Positions 1 to 13,188 of a stretch of 64,000 nucleotides of DNA are shown piece after piece. The DNA comes from Larimichthys crocea. Lineage: Eukaryota > Chordata > Actinopteri > Sciaenidae. A program made the translations under genes and the position numbers. Each line of letters begins with the position of its first letter. Position 1 is the stretch's first letter. Below the pieces are notes generated by a model that had not been told where the DNA came from, searched no databases, and saw nothing but the letters and a program-made list of their open reading frames with translations. Where the stretch lies: NCBI RefSeq assembly GCF_000972845.2, contig NC_040020.1, positions 2,976,669 to 3,040,668 of the forward strand. Direction: 5' to 3'.

Positions 1-180
1 GTCCTGACCACAACCCCATAGAACAAATGTGGGGCGAGTTGGAAAATAAACTGGACAGATATATTGCACATTCAAAGGAAAGCATTTTGGCTTGAGTTAC
101 AGAAGGCATGGGATAACATTAGTGTTGAAGTTCCAGGAAATATATTGACACAGTGCCAGAGAGATGTGCCTGCTTGTATA
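1..180 (+). pseudogene. Tc1/mariner transposase C-terminal remnant
   Basis: The first bases read PDHNPIEQMWGELENK, matching the conserved PDLNPIENLW block around the last catalytic acid of Tc1-type DDE transposases. After a frameshift near base 94 the reading continues as ELQKAWDNISVE. This is the 3' end of an older element whose start lies outside the window. It has opposite orientation to, and is interrupted by, the Tc1 element that follows. Frameshift and missing N-terminus mean it is dead. Confidence 0.7.
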
Positions 181-182
181 TA

Positions 183-1757
183 CAGTTGAAACCAAAGTTT
201 TACATACACATGTATAAAAAGACACATATATGCTTTTTTTTCCTCATGTCTGACAGATAATCAGACAGTCACTTTTCCTGTTTCTAGGTCCGCTGGATTA
301 CCAAAATTATTTCTATTTGCTAAATGCCAGAATAAAAATAAGAGTTTTTTTAGACTTTTTATACTTCTTCAAGTCAGAAGTTTACATACTTGCATTGTAT
401 TTGGTACCATTGCCTTTAAACTGTATGACTTGGGCAGACGTTTTGGATATCCATTCACAAGCATCTCACAATAGTTGGCAGGAATTTTGGCCCATTCCTC
501 CTGACAGAACTGGAACCAAGTTTGTAGGCCGCCTTGCCGCACATGCCTTTTCAGCTCTGCCCATAAATTTTCAATAGGATTGAGATCAGGGCTTTGGGAT
601 GGTCACAGCAAAACATTGACTTTGCTATCCTTATGCAACTTTGTAACCAGTTTACAGTATGCTTCGGGTCATTGTCCCATTTGGAAGACCCATTTGTGCC
701 CAAGCTTTAACTTCCTGGCGGATGTCTTGAGATGTTGCTTCAGTATTTCCACATACTGTCTTTCCAACTGATGCCATCTATTTGTGAAGTGCACCAGTCC
801 CTACTGCAGAAAAACACCCACAACATGATGCGCGCCCCCCCTTATTTCACAGTTGGGATGGTGTCTCAGGCTTGCAAGCTTCCCCCTTCCCTCCAAATGT
901 AACAATGGTCATTATGGCCAAAACGTTCGATTTTAGTTTCGTCTACTACAGGACATGTCCCAAAAATTAAGGTCTTTGTCCTGTGTGCATTTGCAAACTG
1001 TAATCTGGCTTTTTTATGTTTCTTTTGGAGTAATGGCTTCCTGGCAGAGTAGCCTTTCAGCCCATGTCGGTACAGTACTCGTTTTCACGGTTGATATGAC
1101 ACACTCTTGCCAGCTTCAGCCACAATCTTCACAAGGTCTTTTTGCTTTTGTTCCTGGGTTGATGTGCACATTCAGACCAAAGCACGTTCATCTCTGGGAC
1201 ACAACCAGTCTCCTCCTGAGCGGTATAATGACTGGACATTCCCATGGTGTTTATAACTTGCGTATAATTGTTTGAACAGATGAATGTGGCACCTTCAGGC
1301 ATCTGGAAATTGCACCCAAGGATGAAACAGACTTGTGCAAGTCCACATTCTCTTTCTGTATCTTGGCTGATTTCTTTTGACTTTCCCATGATGTTACACA
1401 AAGCAGTGTGTTTTCAGGTGTGCCTTAAATAACATCCACAGGTGTGTCTCTAATTAAACTCAAATGTAGTCAATAAATCTATCAGAAGCTTCCAAACACA
1501 TGACATCATCATCTGGGTTTCCCAAATTGTTTAAAGGCATAGTAATCTTAGTGTACGTAAATTCTGACTTTGAAGAAAGAATAAAAATTGTCTAAAAAAT
1601 CCTTCTCTCATATTCTGGCATTTAGCAAATAGAAATAATTTTTGTAATCCTAGCGGACCTAGAACAGGAAAAGTGATTGTCTGATTTCATGTCAGACGGT
1701 GAGAAAAAAAGAATAGTGTCTTTTTATACAGTGTATGTAAAATTCTGGTTTCAACTG
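183..1757 (-). mobile_element. Tc1-like transposon with IR/DR-type ends
   Basis: A 1575-bp element bounded by CAGTTGAAACC and its complement GGTTTCAACTG, each flanked by the TA dinucleotide expected of Tc1/mariner insertion (181-182 and 1758-1759). The terminal inverted repeats are about 210 bp each (183 to about 393, and about 1550-1757). Each holds an outer and an inner copy of a TTTACATAC-type motif, the IR/DR layout known from fish Tc1 elements of the Sleeping Beauty group. The transposase reads on the minus strand: it begins MGKSKEISQD near 1389 and ends with a recognisable SPDLNPIENLWAEL block near 540-585. Several frameshifts and stops lie between, so the copy is not autonomous. It sits inside the older transposase remnant at 1-180. 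Confidence 0.88.
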
Positions 1758-1772
1758 TATATACATATATAC

Positions 1773-1790
1773 ACTATATAGACACACACA

Positions 1791-1860
<70 letters not shown>

Positions 1861-1862
1861 GA
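1773..1862. repeat. (CA)n then (TA)n microsatellite
   Basis: A run of about 24 CA units followed directly by about 18 TA/AT units, immediately beyond the right end of the Tc1 element. Confidence 0.9.
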
Positions 1863-3142
1863 TAAATATAGTATAGAAGTAATGGAGCCTGGCAGTGCCT
1901 GACAACATGTTGTTGATGTAAGTTAACTCCTCCTGCTCCTCCTACCCTGAACAGTTATCAGTGCTCTGCAAATCTGAGCTTCAGTATCCACAAGGAAGGA
2001 AGGAAGGAAGTTACAGAAGGTGGAACATTACTTTGCAGATTTAGCTACTCTCTCGGGAACGCCAAAGAACACAATGCACAGCACATAGTCATCAGTTAAG
2101 TATTTGAACAGAAAGCTTATTCATTTATCAGAAGTGCAGTATGGAATCAGCATCAAAGAACTTTTTATCTAAAGTAGTAGTACCAATATTTCCATACTGA
2201 ATGCCATATATGACTGCTTTATGAAGTATATTATAGCTACAAGGAGCAACAGAGTGATTATTGTCTAGTCTACCCATTCAGTTGAACAAAAGGAAATTTT
2301 TGGTATATGAGTTTAGGATTATCACATTTCTCACAATCACAAAAACACATTAAATTAACTTAATGTGTCTCATAAAAGCTAATTTTCACTTTTTTTTATT
2401 AATTCTCAAACTTTTAATGAGTCACCGTGGACAAACACTCCCCAACATGTTAGTAGGCACAGACCTCTGCTGGTAATCAGCCAGAAATTGCTGACATGGT
2501 GACAGCTAAAACAAATGACAAAACACTGCTACAAATTCAGGCTTGTGAAATGAAATGCTTCAAAATGAGTAAAGTCTACATCTATTGTGCTTCACTGCTA
2601 GAAAACCTGGACGATAAAGTGTAAAGCTGTCAGAGCTGGAAGCTGAACTGCTCGAGTCAGCATTCACAACTATAAAAAAAAGGAAGAACAAATCTGTTGC
2701 TGGGCTGAAACATTTGGGTTTATCTGGTTTGTAAAACACATCTGCAGCAAATAAGTCTCACTCAGCAGCTTGGGCTCAACAAATAACTAGACATCAGTGC
2801 TCCCACTGGCACACTACATCCTTCCACAGGAAAGGAAAAGGAGTTGCTTGGAAAGATAATGTTATTCACGTCCCACACTGGCAGTGTTCTGCAGAGAATG
2901 ATCACACTCCTTTGACTTTAATGGGCTTGATTTGTTGATTTACGACCAAAAACTTTTCCTTCCTTAAGGTAAGTGCATTTCAACATTCATTCACCGGTTT
3001 TATTCAGTCATGTTTGTCTTGTTTGCCTTATTCTAAGGAGGGAAAAACCAATGCTTGAGGGCTTGTCTAAACAAAGCATTCCAGATCATTCCATTACTGA
3101 ACTGTGCGTCACAGATTTGATTCAAGTTTTGTCCTGTTTCAG
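1863..3142. other. Intergenic and 5' flank of the ART-like gene
   Basis: No coding region is recognised. The sequence around 2941-2968 ends in AAG followed by GTAAGT, a good donor. A matching acceptor TTTCAG ends at 3142. A 5' untranslated exon of the downstream ADP-ribosyltransferase gene therefore probably ends at 2968, with its start not determined. Confidence 0.4.
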
Positions 3143-3181
3143 ACTTACTGTGCCTACAGAAGACGAGAACAACCTTTTAAA

Positions 3182-4749
3182 ATGTGGCACACGAGAAAAC
3201 TGCTTTTTGTTGCAATCATTTTTACAGCACTCTACGACAAAGTGAGTATTATTTCTCTTACAAATATCAAATTTGTTGTGATGTTATGTGAGAAAAATGC
3301 ATCTATTCTCTTGAAACTATAGTCTGAATTCTATCTAATTCAATTTCAGGTGACTGCACAATTACTGGACATGGCCCCCAATTCTGGAGACTTCCAGTAC
3401 AAAGCATGTCGTGAAGAGGTTTTGAAGAAGATTATCGATTCAGGTCTGTTGAGACAAGAGCTACAACAAAGTCAGAGTTTCCAAAAAGCATGGAATAAAA
3501 GTAGCACTTGTTCAGAGCTGATCCCTGGAGGAACAAAAGAACACACCACTGCACTTCTGACGTATCTCAAGGCGGATGAATATTTTATTACAGAGTTTAA
3601 GCAAGCAATAGAAACAAACGGTGCAAACGAGAGCACCTATGAAAACAACTTCCATTTCAAGTCTCTGCACTTCTTAATCATGGATTCACTGATGCTGCTT
3701 AAACCAAAGGAGTGCAAGACTGTGTATCTTTCCCTAGACGGACGGAAAAAACTCCCATTAGGCTCAGAGAAGAGACTTAGAGGATTCACCAAAGCTTTCT
3801 TAAGTTATAGGGATATGATAAAATATGACGATACTTATGATAGGAGCCTTTTTAATGTCACTTCTTGTTTTTTTGCCAACCTGGGAAAGAACATTTGTGC
3901 CCGAGAGGATGTGGCACTCTTATCTCAAGCTGAAGTGTTCACTGTGAAGAATGTTAATGAAATAATGACAGATGATGACGAGCACACTGCGATCGTTTTG
4001 GAGAGCGCTGGTGAGCGAAGCACGGACATCTGTCACATTTTTTCACGGTAAGACTCACATCCTGTTATTTTTCTCAGCCCCATGATTATTAACAAAGTAT
4101 AGTGAGCTTTATTATGAGGTTATATGTGAGTTTGTTTGTGTGATCTTTGCATGTAACTGAGTAATTGATGAAGAGCCATAAAAACTAGGGGGCACACATA
4201 ATGAGGAACAATATATTTTAGGTGCTCTTACATCTTAAAGCATGATTAAATCGGGTTGTCAAGATTTCCATGATAATGTTAAAGTACAAAAAAGACATAT
4301 TATAATGTACCAAGCCAATAATAACAACACAGCAAAAGTTCAAACTCTCCACATGCCAACAATGAGCCTTTAAACTCAGTAACTAATGTTTCGTTTTTAT
4401 GTTTTCTACAAAGAGATCTTTTATTTTCATGATGTATTCTAGTTATGTGTAAATAAAAACAGATGGAGTTTTTTTTTATCCAGAAAAGATCATTTCTGAT
4501 TGGCACTCAGACGTAGGTGACATCATCTTCATGCAGCTAAACCTCAAACTAACGTTGTAGGACTTTGTTGGTCAGAATAAAAAGATGATTGATTGAGAAA
4601 ATAGGTTTTTTCAGGAGCTTTAAGATATTTTGATGGTAACTGTCTCCCTTTCTTTTTACTTCCATCTCTCCAGTTCCCCAGCAGATGTCTCCACCCAGTG
4701 GCTTGTGTTGATGCTCGTGGCTTTATCTCTTTTTGTCTTTAACTGCTGA
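3182..4749 (+). CDS. Ecto-ADP-ribosyltransferase-like GPI-anchored protein, catalytic motifs degraded
   Basis: Coding exons 3182-3241, 3350-4047 and 4674-4749 join in frame to 277 residues, with GT-AG boundaries. Residues 1-18 form a signal peptide (MWHTRKLLFVAIIFTAL). The middle matches the mammalian ART1-5 fold: LLDMAPNSGDFQY, YKACREEV, the helix NNFHFKSLHFLIMDSLMLLK and AEVFTV near the end. The third exon adds a short hydrophobic tail ending VALSLFVFNC, as in GPI-anchored ARTs. The family transfers ADP-ribose from NAD to arginine on surface proteins using an R-S-ExE triad. Here the VYRG segment reads VYLS (145-148), the STS-type segment reads FTKAF (166-170) and the ExE segment reads RED (205-207), so transferase activity is doubtful. 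The reading frame is nonetheless open throughout. A possible poly(A) signal AATAAA lies at 5320. Family assignment is firm; the exact ART number is not. Confidence 0.88.
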
Positions 4750-6101
4750 GCAAAAATAACTGAGAGGTCATTACAGCACAAAAAACGAGTTTGTTTACAG
4801 TTGAACGTTCAAGTGTTTTGCTGTGATGTCTGCCGAAATGCTGCAAAAATATTTTATCACATAGACAAAATCTGTTTTTCTTTTCTTTTTTAAAGCATAC
4901 CAGCAACAATATATAGGTAAACCTTTATTCGAATAGTCCTAGTACTTGTTTCGCTTTATCTATTTATCTTTGGATAATATTTGACAATTCATGAATATAA
5001 ACCAACAAAGATGTTTCTCTGTGCCTAAACCTAACCAGACTTTTACCACAGTGGTTGTTGAATGTTACTAACATGTTCAAAGTGTTAATGTTAAGTTGTG
5101 CCTTTATTGTAGTGTACAGTGGAGAGATGACAGGAAATGTAGAAAGAAGTAGAGAAAGAGGGAACAGGAGGAGTGACGTAAGTTCAGACGAGAACTGAGT
5201 ACATGAGTGCGTGCAGTTCATGGATGTCACCTTAAGGGCAACACGGTGCCCCAAAAAAAAGCAATTTCAGATCATTAATATCAGCTTTTGAGATGTATGA
5301 GCTTTGAAATATGTAAACAAATAAACAGCTTGAACTGCCCGTGTCTAGCGTCATCCTTTTCACACCTGAATATGTGAACTTCATCTTCTCACTACAATGA
5401 CAGCAGGTTGCACACAGTGAAGTCCCAGCATACCACCAAACTGACTCTTAAAAGTTTGTTAGACACCTCAACAAATGTACATTTTTAAGTTGAACCAGCT
5501 TGCATTGATGGTTCAGAAATTGTTGCTAAAGTACCAAGTGTGTAACTGCACAGCTGAAGCAGAGGTTACTGGGTGGGACGGGGGCATGTTCCACATCTAT
5601 CACTCTTTCTGAGGATGTTAGGAGGGCTGTGGACACCAGGAAGGCAGCAGGACCAGATGTTATCAGTGGGCGAGTCCACAAACTTTACTAGCGCCATTGT
5701 TCTCTATCAGTCTGTCATACCTACATGTGTATGTTTACAAGTCCACCATGACTCCTGCCTGCCTGAATGACTATTTTGAGCGGACGCACTAGAGTTTGCT
5801 TACTGTCCAACCAACAGCTCAACAGAAGACGCCATAGCACAAAACCTCCATACCTCCACCCCGTCCCACCTGGACGAGCAAGGGAGTGAGATTTTTGTTA
5901 ATTGACTAGAGTTTAGACTGATCACAAATCTCAAGGACATGAGACTAGACATATGCATGTGGATCCTAAATAAGAACAGTTTAAGATTAAGATTACTTAT
6001 TTACTCCTGTTATAAAAAAATAGGAGTATACTGATGTGCAGACGTTTTAACTCTTATAGAGAGAGTGTGTGTTTTCTGTCTTTTGCATATCTCGCTCACA
6101 C
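4750..6101. other. Intergenic; probable 3' UTR of the ART-like gene
   Basis: No gene is recognised. AATAAA at 5320-5325 is the nearest plausible poly(A) signal after the ART stop codon. The rest is AT-rich with no recognisable protein. Confidence 0.35.
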
Positions 6102-6207
6102 CCCCTTATCTGGCATGTGTTTACTGAGGCTGGTAGGGAGAGATGATTAAAAAATAGTTTAATCATCTCTCCCTACCAGCCTCAGTAAACACATGCCAGA
6201 TAAGGGG
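6102..6207. repeat. Perfect 50-bp inverted repeat (palindrome) with 6-nt loop
   Basis: Left arm 6102-6151 and right arm 6158-6207 are exact reverse complements over all 50 bases; the loop is AAATAG. Arms begin CCCCTTATCTGGCATG. As single strand it would form a long unbroken hairpin. It lies at the 5' side of an LTR-like repeat. Confidence 0.95.
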
Positions 6208-6527
6208 AGTGGACAAGTTTAAGGACAAGAGAGACAGGTTAGGGGAAGTATCATTTTGGACAAGAAACACAATGTCCATTACGAAGTGGAAAACCAAAAA
6301 AGGAAATTGTTAGTGAGGAGATGTTTTCGAGACAGCCCATTTTACTAAAATTGTATAAGAACCAACTGTTAGAGCTCCTCAAGGAGCCTTTTCTCTGTAA
6401 CCCCTTAATGTGTGTTGAACTGTTCAACGCTCCTTTTTGTACAAGAATAATAAATTCAACTTAAACTTTGATACTTTGAATCCAGTCCTCTTTATTCAAG
6501 GGTTCTTCCTTAAAAATCTTCGTAACA
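6102..6527 (+). mobile_element. Solo-LTR-like element, copy A
   Basis: Bases about 6350-6527 match 44256-44431 closely: TGTATAAGAACCAACTG, CTCCTCA-GGAGCC, CTTGTACAAGAATAATAAATTC, CTTTGATxCTTTGAATCC and a final TAACA. This resembles the R-U5 part of a retroviral-type LTR, with a TATA-like TGTATAAG and an AATAAA poly(A) signal. No gag or pol sequence is beside it, so it is read as a solo LTR. The 5' half differs from copy B and carries the palindrome, so the left boundary is uncertain. Confidence 0.55.
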
Positions 6528-8358
6528 ACTCCCATTCTTTTTATAATCTTCTTCTATAATCTATTTGTATTACTGAATTTCTGTGAGGAGCTCAGCTTTG
6601 GCGTGATATAACGACCCATCAAGTTTGATTTTGATTAACATAGCACAAAGTGCATCAGTGTACTACTGTGTTATGTCATTGGTCTACTTGCTACAAAACA
6701 ATATATAAATGTTTTCTGATCTTCTGTTCTACTGTCATTATACACAATGCAAAAATAAATAACAAACCGGTTGATCACAGACAGAGGCAATATGATAATT
6801 TATTACATTTTTACATCATAAAACAACAATAAAACACAAATCCACCATTGTGTCTATGTGCGTTTGAGCCTGCACACAAATATCAAAATATTCTATCACA
6901 TACTTGTACGTACACTTATATATAAACAAATAATCACTGACTCTTAAAACTGTTTTAAAATGGCACATGCTTTTTCCCCACTGACAAAAACTACAGCAGC
7001 ACTTGTGAATTTACATTCTGTCATGAGACACAGGTAGCAGCCAACCAGGACCATTTAATATCAGTGTCATTAAAATAGATTTAAAGGTATTATCTCTGGC
7101 AGAGCAGCATTAATACCGCAGATATTGTTGATGAAATCCACCGAGAAATGGTCTGATGGCATTAAGTACACGCCTACCGTGAGTACTGTGTTCAATCAAA
7201 TGCATATACTACTATGTTATATAATATAATAACATGCTGAGTGTAACACTAAACAAATGTGATTACAAAATGTCAAAAGCAGCTTAAAGTATTATATATA
7301 TATATATATATTACTCCACGATGCAGACAAAGTATCTCAATTTCTTGTGGCAAAGAAATAACACTTATGTATAAGTATGTGTTGTTTTTAAAACAAGAGG
7401 TTTTATGATTTTTGGATACAATAAAAAGATATAAATTAATAAATAAAAAATATATTATTAGAAACATATATCAATATATTCAGATCTTACAGACATTAAA
7501 ATATCTTGGCTCAGTCAATCGTGTTTCACAACAGAAGCACCAAAAGCTTTCAAATGATTATAGTAAAATAATCAAACTCAAGAAAGTACAAAAACATTTA
7601 TAAAGAGAAATGATGGATTTAGTGACAGATGTGTTTAAAAAAATGCTTTACTGCAATATTAAAAATCTACATATACATTAATTATAACAACTGTATCTCA
7701 CTGACTGGTTACATTTTGGGGGGATTTTGCTAAATTGAATTTTGCCTCACATTATTTTGTCTATTTATACAAACGAGCCCACAAAGATACATTTTAGGAT
7801 ACAAAATAAATAAATAAATAAATAAGATTGCACATAGAATGTTCAAACTAGTGAACAGCAGCATTTCATAATTAAAAACAATAAACATAAATCTATTTAA
7901 ATCAATGAAAGGCATTCATGTCAAAGGATAACAGATATTTTGTTAATATCTAATACCATGATGATACACATAACTAATTAAGATTCAATTTTGACAAGGT
8001 AAACTCCCAAAACCCTGTATTTGTTTGCAATTTGGCAAACTGGCACCATTAAAAAATGCCAAATTAGCAGTTCCTGTTTGTGATGTACTCATGGATGTGC
8101 AGACAGATCACTGGAGGACTTTAATAATAAAGTTTTGCAGATGTTATTTTGAAGATTTCTAATCTGGTTTATGGAAAAATAATCTCAAAATATGTGTATC
8201 ATGTCAGTTCAGACTGGGTTAAACAGCATTAATTGCCTCCATGAGTTTGTGTCACTGCTGCAGCTGCTGGTCAAATCATCAAACCTCAGTAACTAACTTC
8301 CCGTTCGAACACCGACACCTGTCCAATTCAACCTAATGAGTGTGTCCAGTGGAGACAA
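6528..8358. other. Intergenic; probable 3' flank of the tachykinin receptor gene
   Basis: No coding region is recognised. AT-rich sequence with a TA run near 7291-7310 and an AAAT run near 7803-7825. The part near 8359 is presumably 3' UTR of the minus-strand receptor gene. Confidence 0.35.
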
Positions 8359-11300
8359 CTAATTGTCTTTATGATTGGGCTCAGAGTTGACTTGTGACCT
8401 GTTTCCACGGGAACAAGTGCTCTTCTCTTTGCTGAGGATGCTGGTGTCGACCCGAGAGAGGGTGCACATGCTGCTCTGGTGACCCGGTCGAAGTCTTGTG
8501 TTTCGGAGCTCCAGCTCATCGTAGCTTGACACCCGGACAAAGGGACACCAACGGAAAACCCGCTTGAAACCGGCCCGGAACCTGCACGCAAATCAAACCA
8601 TGCAGCTGTGCACTTACATGTGTGTCTTTTTAGGGTGTGTGTGTGTGTGTGTGTTTGTACCCACCTGCTGTTGAGGCAGCAGTAGATGATGGGGTTGTAC
8701 ATGGTGGAGCTCATTGCCAGCCACAGCACCGTCAGGTAAACCTGCTGGATGTACTTCCACTTGCTCAGATGCTTGTTGAGACCCGTCACGATGAAGTAGA
8801 CATGATAGGGCAGCCAGCAGAGGGCAAAGGTCACCACTACAATGATCATCATCTTCACCACCTGCAAGAGCAAAAGCAGAATATTTAGCAGGACAGCACA
8901 CGATTTTTTTTTGTTTGTTAGTCCAATGTTCACTCCTTTAGCTCTGGTTTTGGTCTCCAGACAAATAACATGAGTCTATTTAGACATTAATGCTTCTGCA
9001 GCTAGTTTTTTTTTTTTCATTTGCAGCATTTTCCATTGTCATATTTGTTTTGGATTTTTGTGCGTGTTCCTAAATTGGCATTATTTCTGAAGCTGCAGGC
9101 TATCTCCACCCCTAATGGATGCTTTGAGGGCCATTACTGCCCTCTTTTGCCACCGTAGGCTAGAGGCCGCTGTGTCTGAAAATGAGGTTAATAAATGTGG
9201 CAAGACTGAGAAAAAGAAAAATATGAATTTGTACTTTTTTTTAGATTAATGTGGGCAGAGTAAAACCAAAAACCATCAGTTGATAGATGCTAAAACTCTC
9301 CACAGAGCTTGGAGGAAGTGCAGTCGCATGGGGTTTGTCACAAAAAAAGGATACCTCTCACAGTAGATGCAATAATTTGATATACTGTTAACATAAAAGT
9401 TTTAATTAGTGCAACTTTTTCCATGCACCGTGTCCATCCAGCATCAAATCAAGGGAGAAAAACATTTTTTTAATGCCACTTCACCGAGATCATGAATGGT
9501 TGAATCAAAGCCAGCTCTTTCTCTGCACTTTGTCTTTGAAGTCATGTGTCTGTTGCCTGTTTCCCATCATTCTGATCACAATGGTGTGTCTCCAGTTAAT
9601 GAGTTCAGGATGGCTGCCGTATGAAGAGAAGGAAAGGTCAGCGATGACGCACCGGACCCAGCGGGTTCCAGGTAGGATGGATGAGAAAAGCGACACAGCG
9701 CTCATCAACGTGTCGCAGCACAATACAGAGCTGTAGAGGGTTAAAAGGCGCAGGCAGCTATTATAACATCAGCAGAAGCTCATCTGCTAGACGGAGACGA
9801 GAGCGACTTCCTCTTATCTCCAGCCCAGATGGCGACTTGTCGGCGCGGCTCTTTGAATCAAGCCTGACATTGTCTTGTAGCTTTGTTTCATGACATTTAT
9901 AAATCCCTTTTATCTCTCACAGCTCAATTTTGCAAGCAATCCGAGCCTCTGATGATTTATTTTTTTCTATAAAGCCCTCTAAAAGATTGCAAATGGAACA
10001 CCTGCACCTGTTTCTGCCTCTCTTTCTGTGCAGTGAATGTGTTTGTGGCACCAAAATAATATTCCAATTAGTGCAATGGATCATTAATTTTGTTTTATAG
10101 TTTGCATTCAAGTTTAATTCAGAAGAAATAAGTGAATCATTTCACAGTTTATGAAATGATTTGCATCATTTATTTTGAAATTTTCATCCCAAAAAATTAT
10201 TTTATCACTTTAAATAACCCGAAGTGTTAACCTGCAGTATTTTTTATGCTCAATCAATTCTTTTGCATTAATCTGTCGTGATAGATGCTCGTCATGACAG
10301 CTGTGATGACCTTAATCCCTGTATAACCCGACCCTCGCAGTAGCTGCTGGCTGATGACGTCTAACTTCAGCGGAACAAGTGCCTCTTGAGGCTGTACTCT
10401 TCTTCTAGGCTGCAGCTGAAATTGAAAGTTATTTTGTCTTATTTTTGCCTGTTAAACATGACAAAATAAAGTTTAGAGCGCTGAACTGGTTTGCTTTGCA
10501 GCTCTGCATGACGCATTTTACTGATTAAAGCTGTAAGAGTTCCACAGTGCTTTGAGGCCACTGTTTTATTTGGCTGTGAAATGTGTTTTGCTTCCTCCAC
10601 GACCAGCAGAGCTCTTTCCCAACATTTTTATTGCTGTTGGGGACAGCTGTGTCTGATCCTAGGAGAGTATAATACGAGCACAAGTTTTTGTGTAAATGTG
10701 CAAGTTGAAAGATACGAAAACAATTAGAGCTGGTGGCTTTCCTCTCTGTTTTTTTATGGTTAAGGGTTTTTTTTTTGTTGCTTGTTCATCTTTGTTTTCT
10801 ACAGGAAGGGAACCAGCTTAAAAACCTTTTTTTCTTAGTAAAAGCAGTAAAAGTAAAAGTTTGGCTTTTCATTTTCAAATAAAGCCTCTCAATGTGCAGA
10901 TACTTTCAAACGAAGGGCCTTGAACTTCAGTCCTTCATCGCCCTGTAGCTTATTCTTTATTCTTTGATTGGATTTTTCTTAGCTTCCACAAATTTGTCAC
11001 TGATCCTTCTGTGGTACGCACAAAAATAATAATACAATTAAAAACCCAACTTATTATTAATAAAAAAACAAGTAAATGCAAAACAAGACAAATATTAAGA
11101 TCAGAAAATAAGTGAAAAGTCTTGAGAGAGAGAGATACCTTCAGTAGAAACCAAATCAAAATTGTCACAAATACTCAGCAACTTAAAAAAAATAAAAATA
11201 ATGTTGATGTTTGATTTATCATATCAGTGTTTTACACATATAAACAATTACTGTCCAGGTAAGTAGGGATGTTAACTACTTTTTGAAGCAATATCTTATC

Positions 11301-13122
11301 CACATGTTCAATTAATAGTAAAAGTGTAAATGCATCAAATAAATGTGGTGTTTACCTTACGTTTGGCTCTGAGCTGTCCATGATAGTTATCAGATGAGTC
11401 TCCTGGGATCTCCCCTCCCCACAGAGTCACCCCCACGATGGTGTAAGTGATGCCCATCACCACTAAAGGCAGCACGTAGACCAGAACTGTAACTATGATA
11501 TGATACCTGCAAAAGTGGAAGTGGGAACACAAAAGTATTTTAACAGCAAAGCCGAGCTTTGTTATAATGACGATGAAGCTTGACATAAGCTAGAAAAAGA
11601 AAATTCGGTTTGTCAGAATCACTGCTGTTCTCACATGAAGGGGTCATCGACCGGGCGGGGCCAGGCCACGTAACAGAGGGTCCTGCGGGGCAAAGCTCGG
11701 ATGGTGGAGAAGTAGCAGAGAGGAAAAGCCAGAACCACGGCCAGACTCCAGATACAGACAATGACTCCCAAAGTGGCTTTCGCCGGCAGACGAGGCTTCA
11801 GAGGATGAATGATGGCCATGTACCTGCAGGGTCAGAGGTCAGAACGAAGGCTTGAAAACCGGTTTCAGTCTTTTGCACTCAATGAAATCCTGATAGGCTT
11901 TTATAGCTAGGCCGTTATCACTGCAGGTTACTGTGACTCACTGACTCGTGGCGCAGATGAATATCTGTGCAAAGACGTGCTCAATAATAAAACGGGTCAC
12001 TAGTTCAAGAAAATGTGTGCAGCACTGTAAAGCTCATCAGTGATGAGTCATCGCTGATTTCACACGAAGGCGTGAACGTATATTTCTTAGGCATGCACGC
12101 TCTGATGTAAACATGTGAGACAGCTTTTCTAAAGGATGCATTTGCTTGAACTGAATACAAGAAGAACAGAAAACAACAAAACATATAAATGATAATATAA
12201 AGTTGGGGTTCAATCTGGACTTCGTTGTAGCCTTTTGGATGAGAGGTGGGGCATCTCACACGGATCACATGGAAGTCCAGTTGCCCCCGATTGAACCTGA
12301 CCCGGACAACTGAGAACCTTCACAGACTAACAGAAAGTTTTCTCCTCTACATAATGATTAATTAGGATAATCACTTTACAGAGGTCATGTATTGTATTTT
12401 CGGTGGTGATGCTGATGTTTGAAGAGAAGTTCCGCCGACACCGTCTTAGTCGTATAACAAGTTTATTACAATAAGCACAGTGTCGAAGCAAGTAGAAACT
12501 ACTTGGAGAGCTCCTGGCCGAATGATGAGAGACTCTCCCGATCTATGCAGGGGAAGCCCTTATATAGTCGTTTAAACCCCCATACCATACAATAAAGTAC
12601 CTTGAGACAGAGAAACAGATGAACAAAAGAAATTCCTTTGCCAGGAAAGACCACCTGAATGCTTAACCTTTGACCTGATTCCTTATCAATGCATCTAAAG
12701 AAGTCTTTACTTCTCCTGAACATCTGGCAGGGCTCCGGCCTGTCTGACGTAACTGACCCCCTCAGTTAGGTAGCCTCTGCCCCAGGAGTGGACAGGATAT
12801 CAGCCTGTGACTAAACATGTATTGTAAAGTAACCCCCCAGTTACATAGCCTCTGGCCCAGGGGTAGTCTAAACAGGTATCTTACAATAAAGCACATGTCT
12901 ACAACTATGCTAAGACTATGCATCTATGCGCAGACACCTCAGTCACAAATATTTTACTTTTCATTTCATCTTTAATTCAAAGAAGCTTAAATTTAATGTA
13001 TTTTATTCTTAAACGAGTAAAACAAGTTCATTCATGAAAGTTATTTCAGAATATTTGTTGTACAATGCACATTTTATTGCACAAAGTTATTATACAAAGG
13101 TATATGTATATTTTCTTTCGCA

Positions 13123-13188
<66 letters not shown>

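Noticed and set aside
6102..6207. Palindrome as a microRNA gene
   Set aside because: Arms are perfectly paired over 50 bp without the mismatches of usual precursors and the sequence matches no microRNA I recognise; an LTR rearrangement is simpler.
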